Assembly (NCBI RefSeq): GCF_001636315.1
Contig: NZ_KV440949.1
Location: 3,528,973 to 3,592,972 of the forward strand
Reading direction: 5' to 3'
Length of the DNA: 64,000 nucleotides
Source: Neobacillus mesonae
Lineage (GTDB): Bacteria; Bacillota; Bacilli; Bacillales; Cytobacillaceae
Numbering within the stretch: position 1 is the stretch's first letter; every line of letters starts with the position of its first letter. A program made the position numbers and the translations under genes. The notes under the pieces were generated by a model. It was not told the DNA's origin. It did no database searches and saw nothing but the letters and a program-made list of their open reading frames with translations. Below are positions 42,983-52,418 of this stretch, piece by piece.

Positions 42983-45900
42983 GCCTTTCGGTACACGTAA
43001 GAGGAATACCCGCTGTATATCTTTTTCCCGCTTACCGTCTTATAGGCTCTTACTTTGTAATAATAGGTTTTCCCTTTGGTCAACCGTTTGTTCGTATAGC
43101 TTAAGGTCGAACTAGAGACCGTCGCCATTTTTGTGTAGGACCCTTTGGAAGAAGTGGCCCGAAGGACTTCATAACCGCTTGCTTCTGTTACCTTTCCCCA
43201 GGATACCTTTGTCGAGGTCGTACTTACTCTCGAAGCTTTTACGCCCGTAGGTGCTGCAAGGACTGGTTTGGCTGAAACAACTGCGGAATAAGGGCTGTAC
43301 ACTCTTGTGCTATTAACGTTACGGTAAGCTCGGACTTTATAATAATACGTCCTTCCTGTTGTCAGCCTCGTGTTGGTATACGAGGAAGCACTTCCGCTCG
43401 CGGTAGCCACATAGCTGTATGTGCCTGTTTTTGATGTAGCTCTGTATACCTGATAATATTGTGCCCCGCTTACTTTCCCCCAGCTCACTTTGGCCGCCGT
43501 GTATCCTGCGGATGTGGCTTTAACTGATGTTGGGACAGCTGTGTTTTTGGCAAATCGGGCATATAACACTTTATTTTCCGTAATCGCATTTTTGACCTGG
43601 AACGGTAAATTGTCAGTTGAGTATTGGAACCAGCCGATAAAGGAATACCCTGTTTTTACAGGAGCCTTTGGAAGGACGGCGTATTTCCCATGGTCTATCT
43701 TTTGGGAAGAAATCGTCTTCCCGGAGTCAGACTTGAAGGTAACTGAATACTGCTTCAGGGCAAATTTCGCGTTCACGGTCATGTCGCTTTTTACAGAGCT
43801 AGTATCTTGATCCCATCCTGTAAACCTAAAGCCTGTCTTGCCTGTCATGTTGACCGAAGGAGGGGTGGCTGATTTTCCGTGCTCCACGGTTTGGGTCTCG
43901 ATTTTTTTCCCATCCTGCAAAAACGTGACCTGATAGGTCTTCAGCTGGTATTGCGCCGTTAGTGTCCCGTGATAGTACACCCTCTCCAATAAGTAGGCCG
44001 GATCCCATTCTATGAACTCATAGCCTTCTCTCACAGGAAGTGTCACAGGTGCTATTGCCGGGGAGCCGTACTTTACAATTTCTGTTCCAAGAATAGTGCC
44101 GTCATAGTCCTGATAGGTAATGGTGAATTCTTGACGCTCGAATTTCGGGTAGACAATCATATTCGATGAAACATTCGAAATGTCTTGATCCCATCCGTCA
44201 AGATAATACCCTGCAGGTACCGTGATATTATTCGTGGGCGGTGTGGCAGCTTCCCCATGCTGCACGTATTGCTTGGATATGATTCCCCATGTTTTGTCTT
44301 TGAACACCACTTCATAGGTCTTTTTCCAATAGCTAGCTATCACAACCATGTCAGAATGTATAGGATTATAAAAATCAGCCCACTCGGCGTCATACCCTTC
44401 TTTCTGCGGCAGCGGCGGCGGGGTAATGCTCTCCCCATCCTTCACAACCCTGGTGTCGATGATCGCTCCGTCCTCCGCCTTGAAGACGACCGTATGGATT
44501 CTGTCATATTGGGCATATATCGTTAGATCGTCAACAGGGTTCGCATAATCGCCGGACCATCCTGTAAATCGATATCCTTGCCTCTCAGCAACAGCTGGCG
44601 GGGTGACCGTTTTGCCGAACGTTGCCCGCTCCGTTTTCAGTTCCGTCCCGTCATAATCGACAAAGGTAATCAGGAACCACTCTTTTACGTCAACGCTCAC
44701 ATCCACCTTCCAGTCATTATAGGTGATGATCGCCACCTGTTGCCCCGATTTACTCGAATCAAACGTTGTCACCATCTCGTTTGTAATCGGAACGGATATC
44801 TCCGTTCCATCTGCGTGCTTGACATTCAGCGTGCCATAGGCAGGGTCGAACGGAGCCCCTTGCACATAGGTCGTTCTCGGGTGATTGCCAATCGTGACTG
44901 ATTGAATCTCTCCACTGTCCACTACAGGGTTTGATCGCAGTTCTGGATACGGATAAGATGGATTGCCTCCCATCGTCCAGGCGTAATCAAAGGAAAAGTC
45001 CTGGAAGCTTTCAGCTTTCTTCATCGCATCTGCATCAAGGTATCTCACATTTTCATTGCCATTCCACTTGCCTTCCCCGACGACGGAAGTGGCGTTATTG
45101 TGGTAGCAGTTTTGGATGGTGACTGGATACTGTGCATTCGCTACCAGTCCATGCTTGCTTTTTCCTGCATTATAGGAAGCTTCGATCGTCGTACGATATC
45201 CTGTCGTGTGTACAAGCCCGCCGCCGGAACTCCCGTCATTCACATCGCCTGTGTTAAAGGAACTGTAAAGCGAGGCTGGTTTAATTGTATCCCCGCCAAA
45301 GTACCCCAATAAGCCGCCGGCCAGATCTGACACAATGCTACCCGTGTTGTAGCTTTGTTCTATAGAAGCGTTGTTTGCAACAAACGCCCCGATCCCTCCT
45401 GTATAACTGGTTCCGCTGACAGAAGCTGCATTAAAACTATAGCGGACCGACGTTTGTGTCACAAATCCCACTAACCCGCCTGCATATTCCGAAGACATAA
45501 TGTTCCCGAAATTCCCATTCTTACTGATGGACGTATTTTCCGCGGATGCCGTAATCCCAGCTGCTTCGCCGTGAGGGTTGCCTGCAGTGCCATTGTACTG
45601 TGCCGTGACGTTGCCTTTGTTTACATTTTGGTAGGCTTCAACCAAGTTCAAGCTTGCAGATATTCCTCCGGCTATTGGTGAGTCGGCTTCTGCAACAACT
45701 GTCGCCACGTTTCGGGAATCCCCCACATAGCCGCCTTTTCCATCCATTGATCCAACGATTCCGCCTGCATGAGCGGCAAACGGGGACACCGCCTTTACGC
45801 TTCCGCTGTAAACCACATGATGGATTCGGGTACTTACAGCATGCCCCGCCAGGCCACCAGCCCGCACATCTGCTTCAGAACCCGTGGTTATCGCTTCAAC

Positions 45901-46317
45901 GGAACTTTCAACGATGCGGACATTTTGCAATTCTGCTTTTACTGTGTATCCAAACAATCCGGTATAGATGGTATTTTCCGACTTTACATGGATTTTCATG
46001 CCAGTAATCGTATGTCCATTCCCGTCAAATACCCCAGTGAACGGAATGCGTTCATTCCCGATCGGCCTCCATCCTCCGGCAGCTGTACTTTCCCCAGCAA
46101 GGTCGATATCCTTCATCAAGAGGTACTTCCCGTCTGGATTGACCCTCATTTTTTCCATATCTGCTGCGGAGTAAATGCCCGTATATCCTGCAGGTAAACT
46201 CTGATTCTCGCTTCCTTGTACAATGAGGGGTAATGCGCTCATCATGGCAAAAAATACAAGAAACATAGATAATAGGGGGGATAAACCGAATTTAATTTGA
46301 CCTAATCTCGTATACAT
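42976..46317 (-). CDS. Large secreted surface protein with InlB B-repeats and fibronectin III domains
   Basis: This 1113-residue exported protein has a signal peptide-like N-terminus (about 1-36; LLSMFLVFFAMMSALPLIVQ). Residues about 60-470 are glycine-rich GLUG-type beta-helix repeats (AGGLAGHAVS, GGIVGSMDG, AGGLVGFVTQ, TGGIGAFVAN, GGLLGYFGG). Six or so InlB B-repeats (Listeria-Bacteroides type, with GYRFTGWSGDY, GFRFTGWDQDTSS, GYSFIGWFQY) run from about 545 to 915. Two fibronectin type III domains, ending in TYYYKVRAY motifs, complete it. No LPXTG or SLH anchor is seen. AAGGAG precedes the ATG at 46317. The gene looks clearly richer in GC than its neighbours, which suggests acquisition from elsewhere. 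It is probably an adhesin or matrix protein. Confidence 0.9.
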   Translation of the reverse strand: MYTRLGQIKFGLSPLLSMFLVFFAMMSALPLIVQGSENQSLPAGYTGIYSAADMEKMRVNPDGKYLLMKDIDLAGESTAAGGWRPIGNERIPFTGVFDGNGHTITGMKIHVKSENTIYTGLFGYTVKAELQNVRIVESSVEAITTGSEADVRAGGLAGHAVSTRIHHVVYSGSVKAVSPFAAHAGGIVGSMDGKGGYVGDSRNVATVVAEADSPIAGGISASLNLVEAYQNVNKGNVTAQYNGTAGNPHGEAAGITASAENTSISKNGNFGNIMSSEYAGGLVGFVTQTSVRYSFNAASVSGTSYTGGIGAFVANNASIEQSYNTGSIVSDLAGGLLGYFGGDTIKPASLYSSFNTGDVNDGSSGGGLVHTTGYRTTIEASYNAGKSKHGLVANAQYPVTIQNCYHNNATSVVGEGKWNGNENVRYLDADAMKKAESFQDFSFDYAWTMGGNPSYPYPELRSNPVVDSGEIQSVTIGNHPRTTYVQGAPFDPAYGTLNVKHADGTEISVPITNEMVTTFDSSKSGQQVAIITYNDWKVDVSVDVKEWFLITFVDYDGTELKTERATFGKTVTPPAVAERQGYRFTGWSGDYANPVDDLTIYAQYDRIHTVVFKAEDGAIIDTRVVKDGESITPPPLPQKEGYDAEWADFYNPIHSDMVVIASYWKKTYEVVFKDKTWGIISKQYVQHGEAATPPTNNITVPAGYYLDGWDQDISNVSSNMIVYPKFERQEFTITYQDYDGTILGTEIVKYGSPAIAPVTLPVREGYEFIEWDPAYLLERVYYHGTLTAQYQLKTYQVTFLQDGKKIETQTVEHGKSATPPSVNMTGKTGFRFTGWDQDTSSVKSDMTVNAKFALKQYSVTFKSDSGKTISSQKIDHGKYAVLPKAPVKTGYSFIGWFQYSTDNLPFQVKNAITENKVLYARFAKNTAVPTSVKATSAGYTAAKVSWGKVSGAQYYQVYRATSKTGTYSYVATASGSASSYTNTRLTTGRTYYYKVRAYRNVNSTRVYSPYSAVVSAKPVLAAPTGVKASRVSTTSTKVSWGKVTEASGYEVLRATSSKGSYTKMATVSSSTLSYTNKRLTKGKTYYYKVRAYKTVSGKKIYSGYSSYVYRKAI

Positions 46318-46662
46318 CAAGCTCTCCTTTTTCGTTAAAAAATTAATTAGAATATAACAGGTAAAGTGTAATACAATTAAATCCCATCTACAATAGACAC
46401 TTGGTAGAAATAAAGTATGACAGGATTAAAGTCTGATAGCGTTCTTTGTCAAAAACTATAAAGATATTTCTAAAACAATTTTTCGTCATAAATTTCTATA
46501 TAATTAAACATAAATAGTTCTGTAAATAGAATCGACGTTTTATTATAGTTTCATTAACATATTCTGGTATAGACTATATACAAAAAGCTATAAGAGGATT
46601 TAGTAGTGATTATAAAAAATTGTTAGATGATAAATAGATAGAGAAGTAGGGGAGTGGTTTAA
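46318..46662. other. Divergent promoter region of the surface-protein and TerD genes
   Basis: About 345 very AT-rich bases. It must hold two promoters; none could be singled out with confidence. No repeats seen. Confidence 0.35.
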
Positions 46663-47910
46663 ATGAATCAATTTCTTCAGATGGGAGCAAATACAGTTTT
46701 AAGTTCCCCAAAAGGTAACGTTACTGTTAGCTACGAAATTTCTAATTCGATAGATGTTTCCTTAACAGCTTTCCTTTTAACTGATTCTGACAAGGTACAA
46801 GGAGATAGTGGGATTATTTTTTATAATCAACCAAAGAGCCCTTCTGGCGCTGCTGCCCTTTTACCGTCAGAGAAAGTAGGTAATACAAAAGTACATAGAA
46901 TTAATTTTGACATGAGCAAAGTCCCTGAAGGTATTAATAAAATAGCGATAACTCTTACGGAGGATAATAGCACGGGGTTTTCAAATGTAAAGAATTTAAA
47001 GGCTGAGATATGTACCGATAATACTATTATCCAGTTAACCCCATCTGGTTTCACAAATGAAAATGGAATCGTAGTATTAGAATTATATCTAAGAAATGGT
47101 CAGACAAAAGCAAAAGCAATTTGGAGTGGGTTTAATTCTGGGCTTGAAGGGTTATGTAAAAATTATGGAGTTGAGGTTGAATCTGATGAGCAAAACAAGC
47201 CTTCTGAACCTAAAACTATTCAAAAACTACCCCCAAAAGAATCTGATAAGACTCTAACTGTTTCTGAAAATATAAATAGACAAAACACGTTGTCACCGAT
47301 AAGCCTTGAAAAGGTAAAGGGTAAGATAAGTCTCGAAAAGGGCCAAAAGCCAGTTATCATTGAAAAAACACCAGAAATTACTGCTACGGTATCTTGGAAG
47401 ACTGGGACAGATTACGATATATATGCTTTGGTCTATACAAAGAATGGCAGACAGATAGATGTAGCTATGTTTGGGGCAGAAGAAATTCCTCCCCTCAGAA
47501 GTTTTAGCAACGGAGCAGTAGAACATAAGGGTGATGTTGGGAGAAATAGCGGATCAACTAAGACAGAAGTAATTAAATTAAGGTTAAATAATGATATTCT
47601 CGCAGTTGTTCCCGTAGTTTATTCTGCTCAGTCTAATGGGACAGGCTCATTCTATAGATACAAGGTGTCAATGAGTATAGATAATCATAATGGAACCTCC
47701 GTTACCATATCCGCCAAACATGCAAATAATAATGATAGAATTTATTCCTGTGTGCCTGGAATACTTCATAATACGCCAGACGGAGTTATTATAAGCCCAT
47801 TGGAGCTTTATAGTACACCGAACTCGGAGCACAGACCTATACTTAGGATGGGGTCTTCAAATATGGTAGAAGTTATAATGGATAAAGGACCAATAAATGA
47901 TTATAAGTAG
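46663..47910 (+). CDS. TerD-family protein with two TerD domains
   Basis: This 415-residue protein holds two TerD-like beta-sandwich domains. The first (about 1-175) has VSLTAFLLTDSDKVQGDSGI and IIFYNQPKSPSGAA, which are typical of the calcium-binding tellurite-resistance fold. The second (about 230-410) starts ATVSWKTGTDYDIYALVY and carries DVAMFGAEEIPPLRS, GDVGRNSG and AVVPVVYSAQSNGTG. A linker rich in Lys, Ser and Pro separates them. GTAGGGGAG precedes the ATG. No other ter genes (terC, terB, terZ) lie nearby, so it is a stand-alone member whose role is unknown. Confidence 0.85.
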   Translation: MNQFLQMGANTVLSSPKGNVTVSYEISNSIDVSLTAFLLTDSDKVQGDSGIIFYNQPKSPSGAAALLPSEKVGNTKVHRINFDMSKVPEGINKIAITLTEDNSTGFSNVKNLKAEICTDNTIIQLTPSGFTNENGIVVLELYLRNGQTKAKAIWSGFNSGLEGLCKNYGVEVESDEQNKPSEPKTIQKLPPKESDKTLTVSENINRQNTLSPISLEKVKGKISLEKGQKPVIIEKTPEITATVSWKTGTDYDIYALVYTKNGRQIDVAMFGAEEIPPLRSFSNGAVEHKGDVGRNSGSTKTEVIKLRLNNDILAVVPVVYSAQSNGTGSFYRYKVSMSIDNHNGTSVTISAKHANNNDRIYSCVPGILHNTPDGVIISPLELYSTPNSEHRPILRMGSSNMVEVIMDKGPINDYK

Positions 47911-47941
47911 CCAAGAATTATTTAAAATTTGAAAACAAAAT

Positions 47942-47992
47942 AGCTAGACAGATAAACCTTTAATCTTTATTTGTCATGTCTAGCTTCTTTTT
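47942..47992 (+). terminator. Terminator after the TerD gene
   Basis: AGCTAGACA pairs with TGTCTAGCT across a loop of about 26 bases, followed by TCTTTTT. Confidence 0.7.
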
Positions 47993-48026
47993 CCGTCTTG
48001 ATGTATTCCAATATGTCTTTCTTCAT
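47967..48026 (-). CDS. Possible 19-residue peptide gene
   Basis: A consensus AAAGGAG stands 8 bases before an ATG that encodes MKKDILEYIKTEKEARHDK. The peptide is highly charged and amphipathic. A perfect hairpin, GAGGGATT/AATCCCTC, lies just upstream at 48048-48069. The frame overlaps the TerD terminator. The strong binding site is the only support, and homologues were not recognised. Confidence 0.3.
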   Translation of the reverse strand: MKKDILEYIKTEKEARHDK

Positions 48027-48069
48027 TTCTCTATCTCCTTTGTGGGGAGGGATTTTCCACAATCCCTCG

Positions 48070-48481
48070 CTTATCCATTTTATGTAAATTGCTCTTTCGG
48101 CTACTACTTGATATCCTCGTTATCAAGACCCTCGTAAGAAAAATAATACCCTAGCAAATCTACATACTATAACAATCCACCTTTGTCTTACTGATTTTAT
48201 AAATCAATGATGTTCTTGAGCGTTTCGGGAATAGAATACTTTCCATCATGCTTTTTTCTCCTTTAGTTAAGCACCAGCCTCTCCTAAAAATACATTCATG
48301 GAGAAATATGGGTGTATTTTGAGTCTTTCATTGCCAAAAGGGGGCCCTTTGTCTCATGGAAAAAGTATCTTTTCTTTGAACCTTATAAGAAATTCTTATT
48401 GAAAACTATAATTATTAACAAATATATTTATTGCCGAAATAAGATTACACTTGATGTAGATGGAAAGGGGTGGAAATATTA
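48070..48481. other. Gene-free stretch before the TSUP gene
   Basis: About 410 AT-rich bases; no supported gene, terminator or repeat copy. The promoter of the TSUP gene is probably near 48380-48450 but was not pinned down. Confidence 0.35.
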
Positions 48482-49216
48482 ATGGAATATATAATTCTTT
48501 TTATCGTTGGAATTTGTGCCACAACATTGGGGACGCTGGCTGGCGGCGGGGGATTAATCAACCTTCCCATCATGCTGATTATGGGGATACCTGTCCACTC
48601 GGCAATCGGAGCCAATAAAGTATCAAATACGGTTAGCTCATTCTCAAGCTTTTTCTATCTGCTTAAAAAGAAGGAAATCTCCTTAAAGGAATCATTTTGG
48701 ATTATCCCTGTCAGTATTTGTGGAGGCATTAGCGGGGGCTTTATTGCATCGCGGATTTCAGGGGAAAGTATGTATATCATCGCCATCGTCCTGCTCATCT
48801 TTGCATTTTGCGTTTCCTTTATTGGAAAAGGGGATTTTTCCGGGATGGAGCCTTTGAAGTTCAATAAAATTAGTGCGACAGGACTTTATAGTATTGGGAT
48901 TTATGACGGTCTATTTGGTCCTGGCCAAGGGACATTGCTGCTTTATTTATTTGGCTATTTAAATCTCGCTTACATTCGGGCTGTTGCTTTAGTACGGCTT
49001 GCTACTTTTTCAAGCTGCTTTGGGGCAGCCGTTACCTACATCGCTACAGGTAAAATTATCTGGCCGATTGCATTGTCGCTGCTACTGGGGTCTCTCACAG
49101 GGGCACAAATTGGAGTAAGGATTGCCCAAAACTTAAAACCGCAATATATAAAACCAATATTAAGAATTGTCACTGCCGCACTCATTGTTCAAATATTTGC
49201 TGAAAATGTTCTTTAA
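48482..49216 (+). CDS. TSUP-family transporter (TauE/SafE)
   Basis: This 244-residue membrane protein of the sulfite exporter TauE/SafE family has about seven to eight helices. The duplicated family motif is GTLAGGGGLINLPIMLIMGI with HSAIGANKVSNTVSSF in the first half, and GIYDGLFGPGQGTLLLYLFG in the second. The ATG at 48482 has AAGGGGTGG upstream; a GTG 12 bases earlier is part of that site. Family members export sulfite, sulfonates or related anions, and no sulfur gene is adjacent. Confidence 0.9.
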   Translation: MEYIILFIVGICATTLGTLAGGGGLINLPIMLIMGIPVHSAIGANKVSNTVSSFSSFFYLLKKKEISLKESFWIIPVSICGGISGGFIASRISGESMYIIAIVLLIFAFCVSFIGKGDFSGMEPLKFNKISATGLYSIGIYDGLFGPGQGTLLLYLFGYLNLAYIRAVALVRLATFSSCFGAAVTYIATGKIIWPIALSLLLGSLTGAQIGVRIAQNLKPQYIKPILRIVTAALIVQIFAENVL

Positions 49217-49233
49217 TCTAAGTCGTTCTTAGG

Positions 49234-49287
49234 GTGCATGTTCTCCAGTGTATTAAAGAATTAACGTAGTGGGGGACAGGCACCAAT
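49234..49287. repeat. GGTGCCTGACCCCC dispersed repeat, copy 3 (left end decayed)
   Basis: CCAGTGTATTAAAGAATTAA, then CGTAGTGGGGGACAGGCACC. The left GGTGCCTGACC end is degraded to GGTGCATGTTCT. The remaining bases of 49288-49669 carry no supported gene. Confidence 0.7.
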
Positions 49288-49669
49288 TTTAGGGGATTAT
49301 TTATGAAAATCAAAATCAAAAGACTGCTATTAGCTCCATGATAAATAGTACGTGTTCTATCATATTATTTTAATATTAAGCATTTTTATTTGAACTGTAA
49401 CAATATAGTTAATATATCATTTCATTAATAACATGCCTGATACTAAGTGCGGTGTTAGACACCAATATCGAAGGTATCTCATTTACTTAAAATAAGGTGA
49501 ACCTTACCATAAATAAATGTGGTTTGTTTATTGATAAGGGTAATTTAGAGATTAAAGTCATTCTCCATAAAAAAAGTAATTTCACTTTTTTTAATCCAAA
49601 TTGGATGGTTGTTTTTGCTCTTGCGATGAATTTAGTTTTTTTGTTTATCAGGATTTTCATATCCAAATG

Positions 49670-49698
49670 AAAAAAAGAGCTTTTTATTAAGCTCTTTT
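49670..49698 (-). terminator. Terminator of the HrtAB-like operon
   Basis: On the minus strand AAAGAGCTT pairs with AAGCTCTTT, followed by further T residues. The hairpin overlaps the stop codon of the ATPase gene. Confidence 0.75.
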
Positions 49699-50371
49699 AC
49701 AATATTAATCCATCTTTCATTGTAATAATATGATCGGCATAGGAAAGCATTTCTTCATCATGGGTTACCATTAAAGTTGTAATGTTTAACGTCTTGGTCA
49801 AATCTCTGATTAGCTTCATGACATCTTTTGATCTTTTTGAATCTAAGCTTGCTGTAGGCTCATCTGCGAATAGCATTTTAGGTTTGTGAATAATAGCACG
49901 GGCAATAGCTATCCGCTGCTTTTCCCCTCCGGAAAGAGAAGCGGGGTAAGCATCTTTTCGATGGTCCATTTCGACCAATTGCAGAATCTTTTTCACTTCC
50001 TCTTTTTGTTCACGTTTTTTCATTTTTGTCTCTGCTACGTCTAACATCAGCAGTAACTGCTCTTCTACGGTGAGAAAAGGAACTAGATGAGAGAATTGGA
50101 AGACAAATCCAAACTGTCTTGCTCGAATTTTTCGAATTTCCTCTTGATTCATTTCAGTCATGTTTTCCCCGTCAAGAAGGACTTGTCCGTCAGATGCCCG
50201 TTGAAGTCCTGCTGCAATGGTTAGGATTGTACTTTTACCTGAACCAGAAGCACCGACTAAGGCAGTAATTTCACCTTCTTTAAGTGAAAGATTAATTCCT
50301 TTTAATACTTGCTCTTCTACCTCACCATTTGTAAACGATTTTTTAACTTCATTAATTGTAAAGGTTGTCAT
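49697..50371 (-). CDS. ABC transporter ATP-binding protein (HrtA/LolD/MacB type)
   Basis: This 224-residue ATPase pairs with the permease encoded just upstream. It shows Walker A GASGSGKST, signature LSGGEKQR, Walker B MLFADEPTASLD and the switch His in TTLMVTHDEEM. The ATG at 50371 has AGGAGAG 7 bases upstream, inside the end of the permease gene; an open frame continues 123 bases further upstream within that gene but has no support. The pair resembles heme exporters of the HrtAB type, and other small hydrophobic cargo is possible. Confidence 0.92.
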   Translation of the reverse strand: MTTFTINEVKKSFTNGEVEEQVLKGINLSLKEGEITALVGASGSGKSTILTIAAGLQRASDGQVLLDGENMTEMNQEEIRKIRARQFGFVFQFSHLVPFLTVEEQLLLMLDVAETKMKKREQKEEVKKILQLVEMDHRKDAYPASLSGGEKQRIAIARAIIHKPKMLFADEPTASLDSKRSKDVMKLIRDLTKTLNITTLMVTHDEEMLSYADHIITMKDGLIL

Positions 50372-50372
50372 C

Positions 50373-51407
50373 TTACATCTCTCCTTGTTGAATGGCTTGT
50401 AGCGGTTCGATTTTTTTAATTTGCATGCCTGAAAGTGTAGCGCCGATGAATCCAATGACAAAGAAAATGATGGATAATTGAACAGTTGTTCCAAGGGTTA
50501 GACTAAAAGGCATTCCGTTAGGTGCAATTAAATTAAAGCCGTGACTTAAAGCAACCGATAAAACAAGAGCAACTGTAGTGATAAATAACATTTGCGACCA
50601 CATCATCCCGAAAAGAGCACTAGTTTTCACACCGATTGCTTTTAAGATACCGTACAATCCAATTTTTTGAACGTTCATCATGTAGAAGAAAATGGCAAAC
50701 AGCATGCCGCTAATGGCAACTAAAAACCAAATAATCATATTGAGCGACATTTGCTCTGCGCTATAGCTCGGAATGGTGTTAAGGAATTCTTTATTTGTAA
50801 AGGACTGTAATCCTGCGATAGAATCGGCTTTATCTTTTCCAGGTACGAATACCAATTGCATCTCACTCACACGGTATATTTCCTTGTAATTTTCCATATT
50901 GATATAGGCAACAGGGGTATGGCTATATTTCTTCTGATCAACAAAACCTTTCACTTTAAATTCACCATTGAACTGATTATTGGTTAAGATATCTCCTACT
51001 TTAATTCCGTCCTTTTCCATTGAACGATCTAGGACAATTTCTCCTTTACCGACGTTTTCAAATAATGTGGAGTCAGTTGAGGTAACAAAAGCTACACTAT
51101 GCTGTTGGTCATCTGCATCGTTCACAAAACCCATTTGAATAGAAAATGCTGCTGCATCTTTTTGTTTAGATAGAATCTTTTTCTGCAAACCTTCGTCGAT
51201 TTTTGAAAGATTATAGGTCTCCTTCGCATTGGAATTCATATAAAAATGCCCTTCTGGCAGGTCTTTTATTAAAGCTGCATTATCTTGGGATAACCCATTT
51301 GATAATCCAGAAATGATAAATGTTAAAAAACTTACTAGAAAAATAATGGAACCTAAGATCAAAAACTTTATTTTACTCTTCTTCATTTCTTTCCATGCAA
51401 TATTCAT
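50373..51407 (-). CDS. ABC transporter permease, FtsX/HrtB-like
   Basis: This 344-residue permease has one N-terminal helix (about 14-34; FLILGSIIFLVSFLTFIISG), an extracellular domain of about 190 residues, and three C-terminal helices (about 225-250, 275-300, 310-330), the MacB/FtsX arrangement. The N-terminal SGLSNGLSQDNAALIKDLPE is reminiscent of HrtB heme-exporter permeases. It is followed at once by its ATPase gene. No HssRS two-component genes lie beside it, so regulation and substrate are inferred only. Confidence 0.85.
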   Translation of the reverse strand: MNIAWKEMKKSKIKFLILGSIIFLVSFLTFIISGLSNGLSQDNAALIKDLPEGHFYMNSNAKETYNLSKIDEGLQKKILSKQKDAAAFSIQMGFVNDADDQQHSVAFVTSTDSTLFENVGKGEIVLDRSMEKDGIKVGDILTNNQFNGEFKVKGFVDQKKYSHTPVAYINMENYKEIYRVSEMQLVFVPGKDKADSIAGLQSFTNKEFLNTIPSYSAEQMSLNMIIWFLVAISGMLFAIFFYMMNVQKIGLYGILKAIGVKTSALFGMMWSQMLFITTVALVLSVALSHGFNLIAPNGMPFSLTLGTTVQLSIIFFVIGFIGATLSGMQIKKIEPLQAIQQGEM

Positions 51408-51690
51408 GTTCTCGCCTCCATCTCTTTAGTACTTCTTGAGTATATGCTTGCAATATGAACGGAGTATGAATGTATAATTACAGATTCTTGCTATCGCGAT
51501 ATATTGATTTCAGGATAAAAACAATTGACCGGTAATATGGAATCAGGGATTTAACAACAATAGCGTTTATACAGCTGATCTGAAAACAATTAACTTAGAT
51601 TATGCGGGTTCTTGCAGTCATTGAAAAACTGGTGGGGAATATATCCCAGTAAATAACAGAGGCTGTAAAGGTTGTTTATATATAGAAAAA

Positions 51691-51727
51691 AACCCCCACT
51701 TTGAAAAGATTGACCAAAGTGGGGGTT
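51691..51727. terminator. Hairpin AACCCCCACTTTG / CAAAGTGGGGGTT
   Basis: A perfect 13-bp stem around a 11-base loop. No intact gene ends nearby, so it may belong to the decayed gene to the right or be left from a lost gene. The rest of 51408-51813 shows nothing recognised apart from the likely promoter of the permease gene. Confidence 0.75.
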
Positions 51728-51813
51728 GTTATTTCGATTGGATAAAATTTTTATAAAAGAGTTTGATAAAAACCAAATGTCGAGAGTCCATTTAATTGTA
51801 TCTGTTCAAATGC

Positions 51814-52180
51814 TTATCTCAGTATCTTGTTAATCAATTCGAGTTCTCTGTCAACGACATTTTGGTCTGTTGTATCTATTACAAAAAGGACATCGATTTG
51901 TTTATTCACTTGCTTTACCAGCTGGGAGAACTTATGATCATCCTCGGCTTCTACGATTACAGACACTTTTGAAACTACTTTCGCCTCTTTGTATAATACT
52001 AATTCTGGTGCTGGGGCGAAAGCATTTCCACGGTATAGTTATACCAATAAGGATAATTTTTTTTGTTGTTTTCTAAATGGTTTAACCAGAGTTTTGAATT
52101 TGGTCCATTAACTGTTTGACTCATAACCATCTGTAAGACTGCTTTTGCGGATATGCCGTATCATCGGTTAAAGTTTTATC
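51814..52180 (-). pseudogene. Decayed gene of unknown function
   Basis: Three pieces in different frames read in order on the minus strand. They are KTLTDDTAYPQ, then MVMSQTVNGPNSKLWLNHLE with NNKKNYPYWYNYTV, then (after a shift near 52015) AFAPAPELVLYKEAKVVSK through VDRELELINKILR and a stop at 51814. The pieces have plausible protein composition and join naturally if two frameshifts are corrected. I do not recognise the family. Confidence 0.5.
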
Positions 52181-52357
52181 TGATTAAAAGTTATAAAAAA
52201 ATAAGGTTAATCGACAAAATTCTTAGGTTTTTATATAGATTTAAATAGACTGAAAACCGCCACTTTAACAGGTACGGAGAACCGTAAGCATAAGTAATTG
52301 GGGTTTTTTAAAAGGACGCAATGTCATTAAAATAATTGATCTATGGCCAAAAGGTGG

Positions 52358-52414
52358 TGCATATCCCACGGTGTATTTAGGTTTGAACACCGGAGGGAGG
52401 ACAGGCACTATTTT
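52358..52414. repeat. GGTGCCTGACCCCC dispersed repeat, copy 4 (diverged)
   Basis: CCCACGGTGTATTTAGG, then CCGGAGGGAGGACAGGCACT. The right half still matches the copies at 40239 and 49234. Confidence 0.5.
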
Positions 52415-52418
52415 CAAT

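Noticed and set aside
45654..46197. Long frames antisense to the surface-protein gene
   Set aside because: They are shadows of a GC-rich gene with strong domain evidence on the other strand and have no family features.
50372..50494. N-terminal extension of the ABC ATPase
   Set aside because: It lies within the permease gene, has no binding site, and the ATPase domain begins right after the ATG at 50371.
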